A stretch of DNA of 64,000 nt from Phytohabitans sp036906915 (GTDB lineage Bacteria; Actinomycetota; Actinomycetes; Mycobacteriales; Micromonosporaceae): assembly GCF_036906915.1 (NCBI RefSeq), contig NZ_JBAKHX010000013.1, forward strand, positions 71,363-135,362. Direction: 5' to 3'. Below are positions 8,919 through 16,792 of this stretch, in pieces; within the stretch, counting starts at the first letter, position 1; the number at the start of each line of letters is the position of its first letter. The notes below the pieces were generated by a model, which saw only the letters and a list, made by a program, of their open reading frames with translations, was not told where the DNA came from and searched no databases. Both the position numbers and the translations under genes were made by a program.

Positions 8919-8952
8919 TTCGTTCGAGGTCTCTACCTGGGCCTCGAACGAA
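8919..8952 (-). promoter_or_regulatory. 11-bp inverted repeat upstream of the DUF998-YciI-ECF42 operon
   Basis: TTCGTTCGAGG (8919-8929) is a perfect inverted repeat of CCTCGAACGAA (8942-8952) with a 12-base spacer. It ends just before the ribosome binding site of the first gene. It could be an operator or a 5' leader hairpin. Its place at the head of a sigma-factor operon suggests control of the operon, which is inference. Confidence 0.5.
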
Positions 8953-9008
8953 ACAGACGGATTCCGACGGCGCCCTTCAAGATTTTTTGTGGGCCCCGCG
9001 GTGGAGGG

Positions 9009-9864
9009 TCACCAGGCGACCGGGAGGCGGTGAACGCCGTAGACGGCCATGTCGGTGCGGAGCGGGACCTCCTCGGGCGGCACGGCCAGGCGGAGGTTGG
9101 GAAAGCGGCGCAGGAGCGCGGTGAACCCGATACGCATCTCGATCCGGGCGAGCTGCTGGCCCAGGCACTGGTGCACGCCGTGGCCGAAGGCCAGATGTCC
9201 GGGCATGGATCGGTTGACCGCCAACTGGTCCGGGTCGTCGAACCGGGCGGCGTCGCGGTTCGCTCGTTTACCGCCACCACAACGGTCTCGCCCGCCGCGA
9301 CCCGCTCGCCCGCGAGATCGACGTCCTCCAGCGCGGTCCGGGTCAGTCCGACATGGATGATCGACAGATAGCGCAGCAACTCCTCGACCGCGTTGTCGAC
9401 CAGCGCGGGATCGGCGCGCAGTGCGGCGAGCTGGTCCGGACTGCGTAGCAGGGCACAGGCGCCGAGCGCGAGCATGTTGGCGGTGGCCTCGTGGCCCGCG
9501 ATCAGCAGCAGCATCGCATCCCGGTCAGCTCCTCCTCGGTCAGCTCCGGGTGCTCCGCCAGCGCGCTCAGCAGGTCGTCCGTCGGCGCGACCCGCTTGGA
9601 GCGCACGATGCCGTACAGGAACTAGCGCACCAGGTCGGCCGGTGGGCCCTGCCGGGCCATCGCGTCGAGGTGCTCCTCGACGATTGCCTCGATTCGCGGC
9701 GTCAGCGCGGTCATCCGGCGCATGCTGAAGTGCTTGGTCAACAGCCGCCGGTAGCGGGTGTGCTCCGGCGCGTCCATGCGGACGAACCAGCCCGGCCGCG
9801 CGGGTCCGGGCTGGCCGGGCAGGAGCGGCCTGTCGGATTTCAAGCTGGCACGACGTTCAGACAT
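9009..9864 (-). pseudogene. Cytochrome P450 pseudogene
   Basis: Pieces of one bacterial class I P450 lie in order but in different frames. First is the C-helix region MDAPEHTRYRRLLTKHFSMR (9864 downward), ending at an in-frame TAG near 9624. Then come TDDLLSALAEHPELTEEELTG, the I-helix IAGHEATANML and the K-helix EELLRYL. A shifted frame near 9250 gives the haem-binding loop FGHGVHQCLGQQLARIE and the C-terminus. The first 60-80 residues and roughly 80-90 residues between the C-helix and the SKRVAPTDD segment are missing. Deletions, a stop and a frameshift make this a non-functional relic. Confidence 0.85.
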
Positions 9865-9911
9865 GGGAGAGCACCATCAGGGCGCATGCTCTACCTATGG
9901 AGAAAACCTGA

Positions 9912-10481
9912 ATACGTCCCGTAGACCCGGACGGTGTCGGATACGCCTCTGACCTCGAACGGCTGGCCCGAGCCGCCGCGGAGGGCGCGCCGGGCGCGCT
10001 GGACGAACTGCTGGTCACGGCCCGTCCGGAGGTGTTGCGGGTGTGTGCGCGTTTCCTTCCCAACCGCCAGGACGCGGAAGAGGCGTGTCAGGACGCGCTG
10101 CTGGCGTTGGCCCGGGGGATAGGCGGGTTTGAGGGTCGGGCCGCGTTCCGCACGTGGATGCACCGGATCGCGGCCAACCGCGCACGCTCGACCTACCAGG
10201 TGTTACGGCGTCGATTCGCCACCGAGGTGGGGGAGGTGTCGCCGGATCGGGCGGATCCTCAGCGGACCAGCGTGATCGCGGGTACCCGACTGGATCTGCT
10301 CGACGCGCTCGACCACATCGGACCGCACCTGGCGGAGCCGGTGACCTTGCGCGACATCGTTGGCCTGAGCTACCGGGAGATCGCCGCCCTCCTGGACGTA
10401 CCCGAGGGGACGGTGAAGTCACGTATCCACGAGGGCAGGCGCCGGCTCAGAGAGCGGCTGAACGGCGGCATGCTGAGCTGA
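9912..10481 (+). CDS. ECF-like RNA polymerase sigma factor, start codon unclear
   Basis: A small sigma-70 family factor. Region 2 covers DLERLARAAAEGAPGALDEL through ARFLPNRQDAEEACQDALLA and FRTWMHRIAANRARS. Region 4 covers VTLRDIVGLSYREIAALL and VPEGTVKSRIHEGRRRLRER. Coding similarity clearly extends upstream of the first standard in-frame start (GTG 10032) to about 9940. The frame is closed only at 9909-9911, and no ATG, GTG or TTG lies between 9912 and 10032. The true start is therefore non-canonical (for example CTG 9963) or lost by mutation. The stop overlaps the next gene by four bases. No anti-sigma factor is adjacent; a putative lipoprotein follows instead. Confidence 0.65.
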   Translation: MRPVDPDGVGYASDLERLARAAAEGAPGALDELLVTARPEVLRVCARFLPNRQDAEEACQDALLALARGIGGFEGRAAFRTWMHRIAANRARSTYQVLRRRFATEVGEVSPDRADPQRTSVIAGTRLDLLDALDHIGPHLAEPVTLRDIVGLSYREIAALLDVPEGTVKSRIHEGRRRLRERLNGGMLS

Positions 10482-11011
10482 GAGGCCCGCTCGCCATCGC
10501 GGTCGCCGTCGCCTTGGTCGCCGGTTGTGGTCCCGAGAGGCTTTCGTCGCTGCCGGTCCAGGCACCCGTCGGGCAGGTCACCGCCACGCCCGGCGGCACG
10601 CCCGTTGCCAGCTCCAGCGGCACGGCCGTCACCAGCCCCAGCGGCCCGGCGGTCGCCCGGCCCGGCCGCCCGCCGGCACCGCCACGTCGTTCGCCACCGG
10701 TGACCACGGGGACGGCCGAGCCGACGCAGGGCGGGTCCGCCACGCCGACTTGTCGGGGTGCTGTCCGGCACGATGTCGACCTGAGCAGCAACGAGGTGGG
10801 CCCGGACAGGTGGATGTGCTTCCATACCGGCGGCGTCCTGCGGCTTCAGGGAATCGGTCCCGGCCTCGTCAAGGCTGAACCGCCGGAGCTCGTCGACGTG
10901 AACTACGCGGCCGCCGTGCACGACATCGCCTTCCTGCACCCGGGCACCGTCACGGTGACCATCACGCGTGACGAGCGGATCGACGAGATCACGGTCGTGG
11001 TGAGGGCCTAA
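10478..11011 (+). CDS. Putative lipoprotein with one C-x-GGVL repeat domain, CTG start proposed
   Basis: The product has a perfect short lipoprotein signal if translation starts at CTG 10478: MRGPLAIAVAVALVAGC, lipidated Cys at residue 17. The CTG overlaps the sigma-factor TGA in the four-base way typical of ATGA coupling. No ATG, GTG or TTG is suitably placed in this frame. A Pro/Thr/Ser/Gly linker (about 30-80) leads to one domain of about 85 residues with CRGAV, GGVLRLQGIGPG and PGTVTVTITRDE...TVVVRA. The same domain occurs twice in the lipoprotein at 12548. It lacks two of the four Cys of those copies. Surface attachment is inferred; function unknown. Confidence 0.6.
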   Translation: MRGPLAIAVAVALVAGCGPERLSSLPVQAPVGQVTATPGGTPVASSSGTAVTSPSGPAVARPGRPPAPPRRSPPVTTGTAEPTQGGSATPTCRGAVRHDVDLSSNEVGPDRWMCFHTGGVLRLQGIGPGLVKAEPPELVDVNYAAAVHDIAFLHPGTVTVTITRDERIDEITVVVRA

Positions 11012-12414
11012 TCTCGCACCAGAACCCCGGCCAGTAGCTCGTCGACGAACTCCGGTCCGCTTCCGGCTGGCGGCGCGATCTGCACGTACACCAGGCCCGT
11101 CTCCGTTGCGCCGGCCGTCTCGACGACCACCGTCTTCTCGCCGTCGGGACAGGAGGCGTAGCGCGCCACCGTCCATTCGATGCCCGCCTGGCGAGTCGTT
11201 CGCGTCGGCTCGGCCGTGCATCCGTCGTGTAGCCGGCCCGCGAGGAACTCCGCCGGTGTGGAACGCGTGCCCAGCCCTTGGGTGAGCAGAACGAACATCC
11301 CCGGCACCGCCGGATCGGACTGCCACCCGCCAAAGTCTGGCGTTGCCACCAGCGCTGCCGGCGCTTCGCGGTCGGGCTCCGGCAGACCCGCCCACACGGC
11401 CTGCCTGGCGTGCCAGCCGTCGGGGAGCGCCACCGTGAGCTGGCCGGTCCGGTCGGTGACGCTGCCGGGCACGGCTCGCATCCGGCCGCCCGTCGACGCG
11501 GATGCCACTGCCGCCGACACGACCGCCAGGACAAGCACAAGAGCGGCCGCGAACCGGCGCAGCCGGCCGGTGCTGGCCCTGCGCGTCCGGGTGGCCTCGA
11601 AGGCCTCGTATCCGGCCGGCCCACCGACGGCCCGGTCAAGGGCGGCGGCGAACGCCGCCCCGTCCGGATAGCGGTCCGCGGGCCGCTGCGCGGTCGCGGT
11701 CCGTAGCACGGTCGCGACCGTTGGGGGTACGCCGTCGCGCAGTTTGGCCTGCCCCTTGGCGCGCTCGTCGGCGGTGCCGAGCAGCTTGATCCCCAGCCGG
11801 CCCAGGCCGTACACGTCGGCGCGCGCGTTGACCACGGCGGCCGGGTCGTCCTGTTCGGGCGCCATGTAGCCCGGCGTGCCGGCGCGGGCGGTGAGGCCGG
11901 AGGCGGCGGCGAGGGCCTTGGCCAGGCCCAGATCGGCGATGACGACGAGGTCGGCGAGCCCGGCCGATGCAGCGATCGCCGGTCGTGACCGGAACAGTAC
12001 GTTGCCGGGGGTCAGGTCGCGGTGCACGATCCCGTGGTCGTGCAGGACGGCGACGCCCGCGGCGATCTCTCGCAGCAGCCGCAGGCTGGGCCCGATCGGC
12101 ATCGGTCCGGCGGTGAGCCGATCGCGGAGGCTTCCACCGTCGGCCCACGCCATCACCAGGTACGGCCGCCCGTCGTCGAGGGCGCCGAGCGAGTACACCC
12201 GCACGATCCGCTCGTGGTCCAGCTTCCACAGCATTCGTGCCTCGTCGAGGAACCGCTCGCGGACCCTGAGGTCGTGACTCCAGTTGTCGGCCAGCACCTT
12301 GATCGCCACGCGTGCGCCAAGCGACGGCTCGTGACCCAGCCAGACTGTCGCGAACGAACCGATGCCGAGTAACCGCTCGACCCGGTATGAGCCGATCTTG
12401 TCGGGCGAGGTCAC
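11008..12414 (-). CDS. Membrane Ser/Thr protein kinase (PknB-like)
   Basis: A 468-residue receptor-type kinase. The glycine loop is GIGSFATVW (17-25), catalytic Lys39 is in VAIKV, and the catalytic loop HRDLTPGN (131-138) has Asp133. The Mg loop is DLG (161-163) instead of DFG, and APE (186-188) follows. A membrane helix at about 288-306 precedes an extracellular domain of about 160 residues with two Cys (DGCTAE, ASCPDG). GTG 12414 is preferred because VTSPDKIGSYRV directly precedes the kinase fold. It lies between two genes for paralogous lipoproteins, convergent on one (4-base overlap) and divergent from the other. Confidence 0.88.
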   Translation of the reverse strand: MTSPDKIGSYRVERLLGIGSFATVWLGHEPSLGARVAIKVLADNWSHDLRVRERFLDEARMLWKLDHERIVRVYSLGALDDGRPYLVMAWADGGSLRDRLTAGPMPIGPSLRLLREIAAGVAVLHDHGIVHRDLTPGNVLFRSRPAIAASAGLADLVVIADLGLAKALAAASGLTARAGTPGYMAPEQDDPAAVVNARADVYGLGRLGIKLLGTADERAKGQAKLRDGVPPTVATVLRTATAQRPADRYPDGAAFAAALDRAVGGPAGYEAFEATRTRRASTGRLRRFAAALVLVLAVVSAAVASASTGGRMRAVPGSVTDRTGQLTVALPDGWHARQAVWAGLPEPDREAPAALVATPDFGGWQSDPAVPGMFVLLTQGLGTRSTPAEFLAGRLHDGCTAEPTRTTRQAGIEWTVARYASCPDGEKTVVVETAGATETGLVYVQIAPPAGSGPEFVDELLAGVLVRD

Positions 12415-12547
12415 GAGATTACCGAACCGCGTCGCGGACCCGCTGACGTACGGATCGTCACCACTTGATGATAGGCGCCGTCGCGAACCAAAGCCCTCGC
12501 CGCGGAGACGAACAAAGTGAAGGCCAATCGAAAAGGAGTTTCTGATC

Positions 12548-13318
12548 ATGCGTATCGCTCACCTGCGTCGCTTCCCGGCGCTCGCCGCGTTGGGGCTGGC
12601 CGCTATGGCCGCGGCGGCCTGTGGTTCCAACCCGGTACAGGCACTGCCCGTCCAGACGCCCAGCGCCAGCCCGAGCGCGACCCCAAGCAGTACACCAAGT
12701 GCCACGGCGCCCGCCGGCCCGACTACGAAGCCAGCCAATAGCCCCAAACCGGGTCCCATCAACACCGGTCACAGCCCGCCCTGTCTGGGAGCGGTCGAAT
12801 ACCGGATCAACGTCTCCGACACCGGGCCCTGGCCGCAACTGTGTATCGCGGTCGGTGGCGTACTGCGGATCGCGAACCTCGGCCCCGAGGGTTTCTCGCA
12901 GAGCACGCCGGACAAGGCCGAATGCGAGTACGAAGGGGGCGTCCGGATGTGTCGACTGGTTGAGCCGGGAACGGCCCGGTTCACGATCGACAATGGACAT
13001 CAGGTCCGCACGCTCACCGTCGTGGTGGCCAAGAGCTCGTCTCGGTCCTCGCCCGCCTGCTTCCAGTCGGGTCAGACGCACACCATCGACGCCTCCGAGG
13101 CGGGACCGTCCTGGTGGGCCGTCTGCATGAGGCTCGGTGCGGTTCTGCGGGTGGAGAATCTCGGCCCCGGGCTGCGGACGGTCACCCCGTCCAACGCGGT
13201 TTCCTGCCAGTACGCGGCCGGCGTCCACCAATGCCGGATCGTCAAAACCGGGACGTTCAAGGTCGTTACCGATGGCTCCGGGGGCGTCCGTTCCCTCACC
13301 GTGGTCGCGATCAGGTAG
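12548..13318 (+). CDS. Lipoprotein with two tandem C-x-GGVL repeat domains
   Basis: A 256-residue lipoprotein. The signal MRIAHLRRFPALAALGLAAM ends in AAAAC (lipidated Cys about residue 25). A low-complexity Ser/Thr/Pro linker (about 32-75) is followed by two homologous domains of about 85 residues (about 78-160 and 170-256). Each has four Cys and the pattern C..GA, L.VGGVLRI or L.LGAVLRV, NLGP, a Cys pair around the EGGV/AAGV turn, and TLTVVV/SLTVVA. Two disulfides per domain are likely. AAGGAG lies nine bases before the ATG. It is divergent from the kinase gene (133-base gap), paralogous to the lipoprotein at 10478, and followed by a strong hairpin. Function unknown. Confidence 0.8.
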   Translation: MRIAHLRRFPALAALGLAAMAAAACGSNPVQALPVQTPSASPSATPSSTPSATAPAGPTTKPANSPKPGPINTGHSPPCLGAVEYRINVSDTGPWPQLCIAVGGVLRIANLGPEGFSQSTPDKAECEYEGGVRMCRLVEPGTARFTIDNGHQVRTLTVVVAKSSSRSSPACFQSGQTHTIDASEAGPSWWAVCMRLGAVLRVENLGPGLRTVTPSNAVSCQYAAGVHQCRIVKTGTFKVVTDGSGGVRSLTVVAIR

Positions 13319-13338
13319 CTTGAGCAGCAACGTCAATG

Positions 13339-13366
13339 GCCGCGAAGCGAGACCTCGCTTCGCGGC
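13339..13366 (+). terminator. Terminator after the two-domain lipoprotein gene
   Basis: GCCGCGAAGCGA (13339-13350) pairs perfectly with TCGCTTCGCGGC (13355-13366) around a GACC tetraloop. It starts 20 bases after the stop codon. Confidence 0.75.
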
Positions 13367-13421
13367 TGAGACGTATCATGAAGGCCACCGCTCGTATGTC
13401 GAGCGAATCGAGGTCAGCCAT

Positions 13422-14069
13422 ATGATCTGGACCAGGCTAAGGAAATACCGCTCGACTCACCGAGTTGCTGTCGTTGACCATCTGCAGTTTCCCGCCAGAG
13501 TGCGCCAGCGTCTCATGAACCAGCACAATCTAGGCGCCGACGATATTCGTCTGGTTGAAAACGCGACCCGGCAATGGTTCCGGCTCGTTGCCCGCCATCC
13601 CAGGGCGACCCTTTCGATGCCATCCGTGGTCGTAGACGATCTGTGGCAGGAGCTGGCGCTGGACGTACGCGACTACGCCGCCTTCTGCGAGGCCGCGTTC
13701 GGGCGCCCTCTGGACCGCTCGTCGAGGCATACGACCGCTGCTGGCACCCTGGCAACGCTCAGCTACGCCCGGCGGGACGAAGGCTGCGGCCCAACAGCCC
13801 TGCCGTTGCTCTTCCGGGTGGATCAAGACCTTCGCATCCAAGGCGGCCACCGCTACCTGGTCGACTGCGGCGGCCGCGGCGAATGCTTCCAGCCTCGCGG
13901 CATGATCTGCCTGCAACATGTCGGCGGGCCGGGTAAACCCCTCAGACTTGGCGGCATCCGCGGTGATTTATCCGTCCACGACGGCCGCTACGGCTACGCC
14001 CGCGGCGCCTTCGGAGGCGAAAGCGGCGCGGGCCACGGCGGCGACGGGGGCGACGGCGGCGGCAACTGA
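13422..14069 (+). CDS. Glycine-rich-domain-type protein (COG4278-like)
   Basis: A 215-residue protein with the segment MPSVVVDDLWQELALDVRDY then AAFCEAAFGRPLDRS. This matches the W.EF.L.T..Y..FC...FGR.LHH core of bacterial glycine-rich-domain proteins. The last 25 residues are almost only Gly, Ala and His, as in that family. The usual HH after FGR.L is replaced here by DR. ATG 13422 follows GAGGTCAG. No catalytic function is established for the family. It precedes the second kinase gene by 30 bases and may share its transcript. Confidence 0.55.
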   Translation: MIWTRLRKYRSTHRVAVVDHLQFPARVRQRLMNQHNLGADDIRLVENATRQWFRLVARHPRATLSMPSVVVDDLWQELALDVRDYAAFCEAAFGRPLDRSSRHTTAAGTLATLSYARRDEGCGPTALPLLFRVDQDLRIQGGHRYLVDCGGRGECFQPRGMICLQHVGGPGKPLRLGGIRGDLSVHDGRYGYARGAFGGESGAGHGGDGGDGGGN

Positions 14070-14099
14070 CGGTGCTCGCGTGGCGGGTAGCGTGGTCGG

Positions 14100-15716
14100 G
14101 TGCTTGCTCCGGGAGTTGTGCTCAGCAACCGCTACCAGCTGGAAGAACGCATCGCCACAGGCGGCATGGGAGACGTCTGGCGCGGCACCGACGTCCTGCT
14201 CCGGCGTAGCGTCGCGGTCAAGGTGCTGTTGCCGGCTCTGGTGTCCGACTCGGAGTTCATCACCCGGTTCCGGGCCGAGGCGAGGCTCGTGGCCAGCCTG
14301 CGCCATGCCGGCATCGTGCAGGTGCACGACTACGGCGAGCAGGCGGTGGTCGGCGACAGCCGACTCGACTACCTCGTCATGGAGTACGTCGAAGGCACGT
14401 CGCTGTCGGCCTGGATAAGGACGGCAGGGCGGCTCGGCGTGGCGGAGACCACATCGGTCGTGGCACAAGCCGCGGAAGCATTGCAGGTCGCGCACGAGGC
14501 AGGAATCGTCCACCGCGACGTCAAGCCGAGCAATCTCCTGGTCCGGCCGGACGGCACCGTCGTCCTGGTCGACTTCGGGGTCGCCCGGTCCGCCGACCTG
14601 ACCAGCGTTACCCGCCCGAACGTCATCCTGGGCTCGGCGCACTACATGTCACCCGAGCAGGCTTCCGGCCAGTTCGTCTCGCCCGCGACCGACATCTACG
14701 CGCTTGGCGTGGTCGCCTACTACTGCCTGGCCGGGCGGCCGCCGTTCACCGGTGACAACCCGCTACAGGTCGTGCTCCAGCGCGTACAGGGCGAGGTGCC
14801 GGCCCTGCCGGCGGACGTCCCGGCGCCGGTCGCGGCGGTGGTTACGCGCGCACTGGCAACTGACCCTGCCGACCGTTATCCGAGCGCCGCCGAATTCGCA
14901 GCGGCCATCCGAGCCGCACAGGACGCCACCTCCGTCGTTGCCCTGTCGCCTCCGGCGGATACCGGCGATGCCGCCACTTCGGTCGTCCCGCTTCCCCCCG
15001 TCGACCCGTTCGCCCAACTCCGCCCGGGCCCGTCGGTCGCGGAGCAGCCGACGGAGGTCCGGCCTGTAAGCGGCGGTAACCGCCGGCGAAACCTCACGCT
15101 TGCCGGGGTGGCGGGGGCAACCGTACTCGCGCTGATCGCGGTGCTAGCCGTCACGGCGTTCCGCCCAGATCCGGGCCAGCGGCAGGCGTCGGGGCCCACT
15201 GCGGTGGAGGCTTCCGCCTCAGGTGCCGACCGCGGTGGGGAGCGGATCGGGCCGGCCACCGACGGGCCGGTCCAGCCGGCACGGCCGAGCGCCTCGCGCA
15301 CCACGGCGGCCCCGGCCGAGACCGGCACGCCGCCGCCTACGAGGTCCAGCGGCCCGACACCAAAGCCATCGTCCACAGGTGGCTCGACGACCAACCCGTA
15401 CACGCCGTCACAGGTCTGCGGCAGTGGATACGAGGTCATCGACTCGGCGGCCCTTGGCCGGTTCGGCAAGGTGTATCTGCTCTACAACTCCAGCAACGGA
15501 AACAACTGCTCGGTGACCCTCAAGACCACCTCGGTCGGCGCCAAGACGAGCGTCTCGGCATACCTACAGCCGCAGGACGAGTCCCGGACCACCGACAAAG
15601 GCTCCTTCGAGTACTACGCCGGTCCGGTGCGAGTCAAAGCCGCCGGGGTCTGCATCGCCTGGGGTGGTTCGGCCGGCGGTGTCACCTACAACAGCCCGTT
15701 CGAGCACTGCGGCTAG
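14100..15716 (+). CDS. Membrane Ser/Thr protein kinase with secreted C-terminal domain
   Basis: A 538-residue kinase. The Gly loop is ATGGMGDVW, Lys41 is in VAVKV, the catalytic loop HRDVKPSN (138-145) has Asp140, DFG is at 158-160 and SPEQ at 184-187. A juxtamembrane segment is followed by a membrane helix (about 331-354). A Pro/Ser/Thr-rich spacer leads to an extracellular beta domain of about 100 residues (about 435-538) with four Cys and the C-terminus FEHCG. No PASTA repeats are present, so a different ligand is sensed. GTG 14100 gives the usual N-terminus just before the kinase fold. It is convergent with the TPR gene, with a 4-base overlap. Confidence 0.9.
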   Translation: MLAPGVVLSNRYQLEERIATGGMGDVWRGTDVLLRRSVAVKVLLPALVSDSEFITRFRAEARLVASLRHAGIVQVHDYGEQAVVGDSRLDYLVMEYVEGTSLSAWIRTAGRLGVAETTSVVAQAAEALQVAHEAGIVHRDVKPSNLLVRPDGTVVLVDFGVARSADLTSVTRPNVILGSAHYMSPEQASGQFVSPATDIYALGVVAYYCLAGRPPFTGDNPLQVVLQRVQGEVPALPADVPAPVAAVVTRALATDPADRYPSAAEFAAAIRAAQDATSVVALSPPADTGDAATSVVPLPPVDPFAQLRPGPSVAEQPTEVRPVSGGNRRRNLTLAGVAGATVLALIAVLAVTAFRPDPGQRQASGPTAVEASASGADRGGERIGPATDGPVQPARPSASRTTAAPAETGTPPPTRSSGPTPKPSSTGGSTTNPYTPSQVCGSGYEVIDSAALGRFGKVYLLYNSSNGNNCSVTLKTTSVGAKTSVSAYLQPQDESRTTDKGSFEYYAGPVRVKAAGVCIAWGGSAGGVTYNSPFEHCG

Positions 15717-16792
15717 CGGGGCTTTCGCCGGTCGAACCAGATGGTGGACAGGGTGGGCAGCAGGCCGGCCCAGAAGAGCACCTGCGGAACGGTGTGGTCG
15801 GTCCACGGCAGCTGCGAGATCAGCAGGGCGCAGAGCGTCGTCCAGGACGCCTGGGCGAGCACGATGCGCGCCCACCTGCCGCGACGCACCAGTGACCGTA
15901 CGTTCAACCGGACGCCGGCCCGCAGTCGTCGGTATCGGCGCCAGGCGCCGAAGCCCCAGATCGCGGCCATGATGGTGAGGACCCAGAGGCGGTTGCCGAG
16001 CGGCACCGGAAGTTCGCGTACCGCTTCCCCCTCCGTGGGGAACAGGTCGACCATGGCGCCGGCGGCGGCGAGGCAGATGAGCGCCAGCCAGCGGACGCCG
16101 CGAAGCATGCGGTAGGTCGCGCGGTCGAGGTCCATGCGCAGGCCGGGGCTGTCCGGGTGTACGGCGAGGGCGTCGGCGTAAATCTCCGCGGCGCGGCCGG
16201 CCGTGACGCCGGGCTGGTTGGCCTCCTGGCCGCTGACCAGCATCAGGGCGCGGCCATTGGTGGGTTCCAAGCGAAGCACCTGGCGCAGCGCCCAGTTGTA
16301 GGTGTCGGTGTCCGACGCGCCGGCGGCGGTCATCCAGAGCGACTCGTAGGCCCGCACGTCCTCCGGGTCGAGCCGGACGGCCTCCCGGGCCAGCTCCAGG
16401 GCTTCGGCGCGCCGATGGGGGTAGAACAGCACGAACTCGCCGAGCGCGGCGTGGACGGCGCTGTTCTGGGGATCTACGCGGAGGGCCGCGCGAAGCGACG
16501 CCTCGGCCTGCTGCCAGCGCTGGGCAACCTCCAGGTGTTTCGCCCGGCGCAGCACCTGGGCGTGCATGTAGAGCGCGTTGATGTCGTCGGGGCTGCGCCG
16601 GAGGGCCTCGTCGATCGCGTCGAGCGCCTGCTCGGGGTCCTTGGCGGCCAGCCGGCACCGAGCCAGTTTCGTCCAGGCCCGGACGTCGTCGGGATCCTCG
16701 GCCAGCCGGCGCCCGAGCAGGGCCGCGGCCTCGTCGAACCGGCCGAGGTCGATGAGCGCGTCGGCGCGCTCGACCATGGGGTGCAGGGTCAC
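15713..16792 (-). CDS. TPR-domain membrane protein
   Basis: A 359-residue protein. About six tetratricopeptide-like helical pairs occupy residues 1-225 (ALIDLGRFDEAAALLGRRL, ALDAIDEALRRSPDDINAL, AEASLRAALRVDPQNSAVH, ALELAREAVRLDPEDVRAY). Two pairs of C-terminal membrane helices follow (about 245-300 and 325-355). The start GTG overlaps the AAA+ ATPase stop by four bases. Together they form a coupled pair, likely an ATPase and its membrane-bound scaffold. Target unknown. Confidence 0.75.
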   Translation of the reverse strand: MTLHPMVERADALIDLGRFDEAAALLGRRLAEDPDDVRAWTKLARCRLAAKDPEQALDAIDEALRRSPDDINALYMHAQVLRRAKHLEVAQRWQQAEASLRAALRVDPQNSAVHAALGEFVLFYPHRRAEALELAREAVRLDPEDVRAYESLWMTAAGASDTDTYNWALRQVLRLEPTNGRALMLVSGQEANQPGVTAGRAAEIYADALAVHPDSPGLRMDLDRATYRMLRGVRWLALICLAAAGAMVDLFPTEGEAVRELPVPLGNRLWVLTIMAAIWGFGAWRRYRRLRAGVRLNVRSLVRRGRWARIVLAQASWTTLCALLISQLPWTDHTVPQVLFWAGLLPTLSTIWFDRRKPR

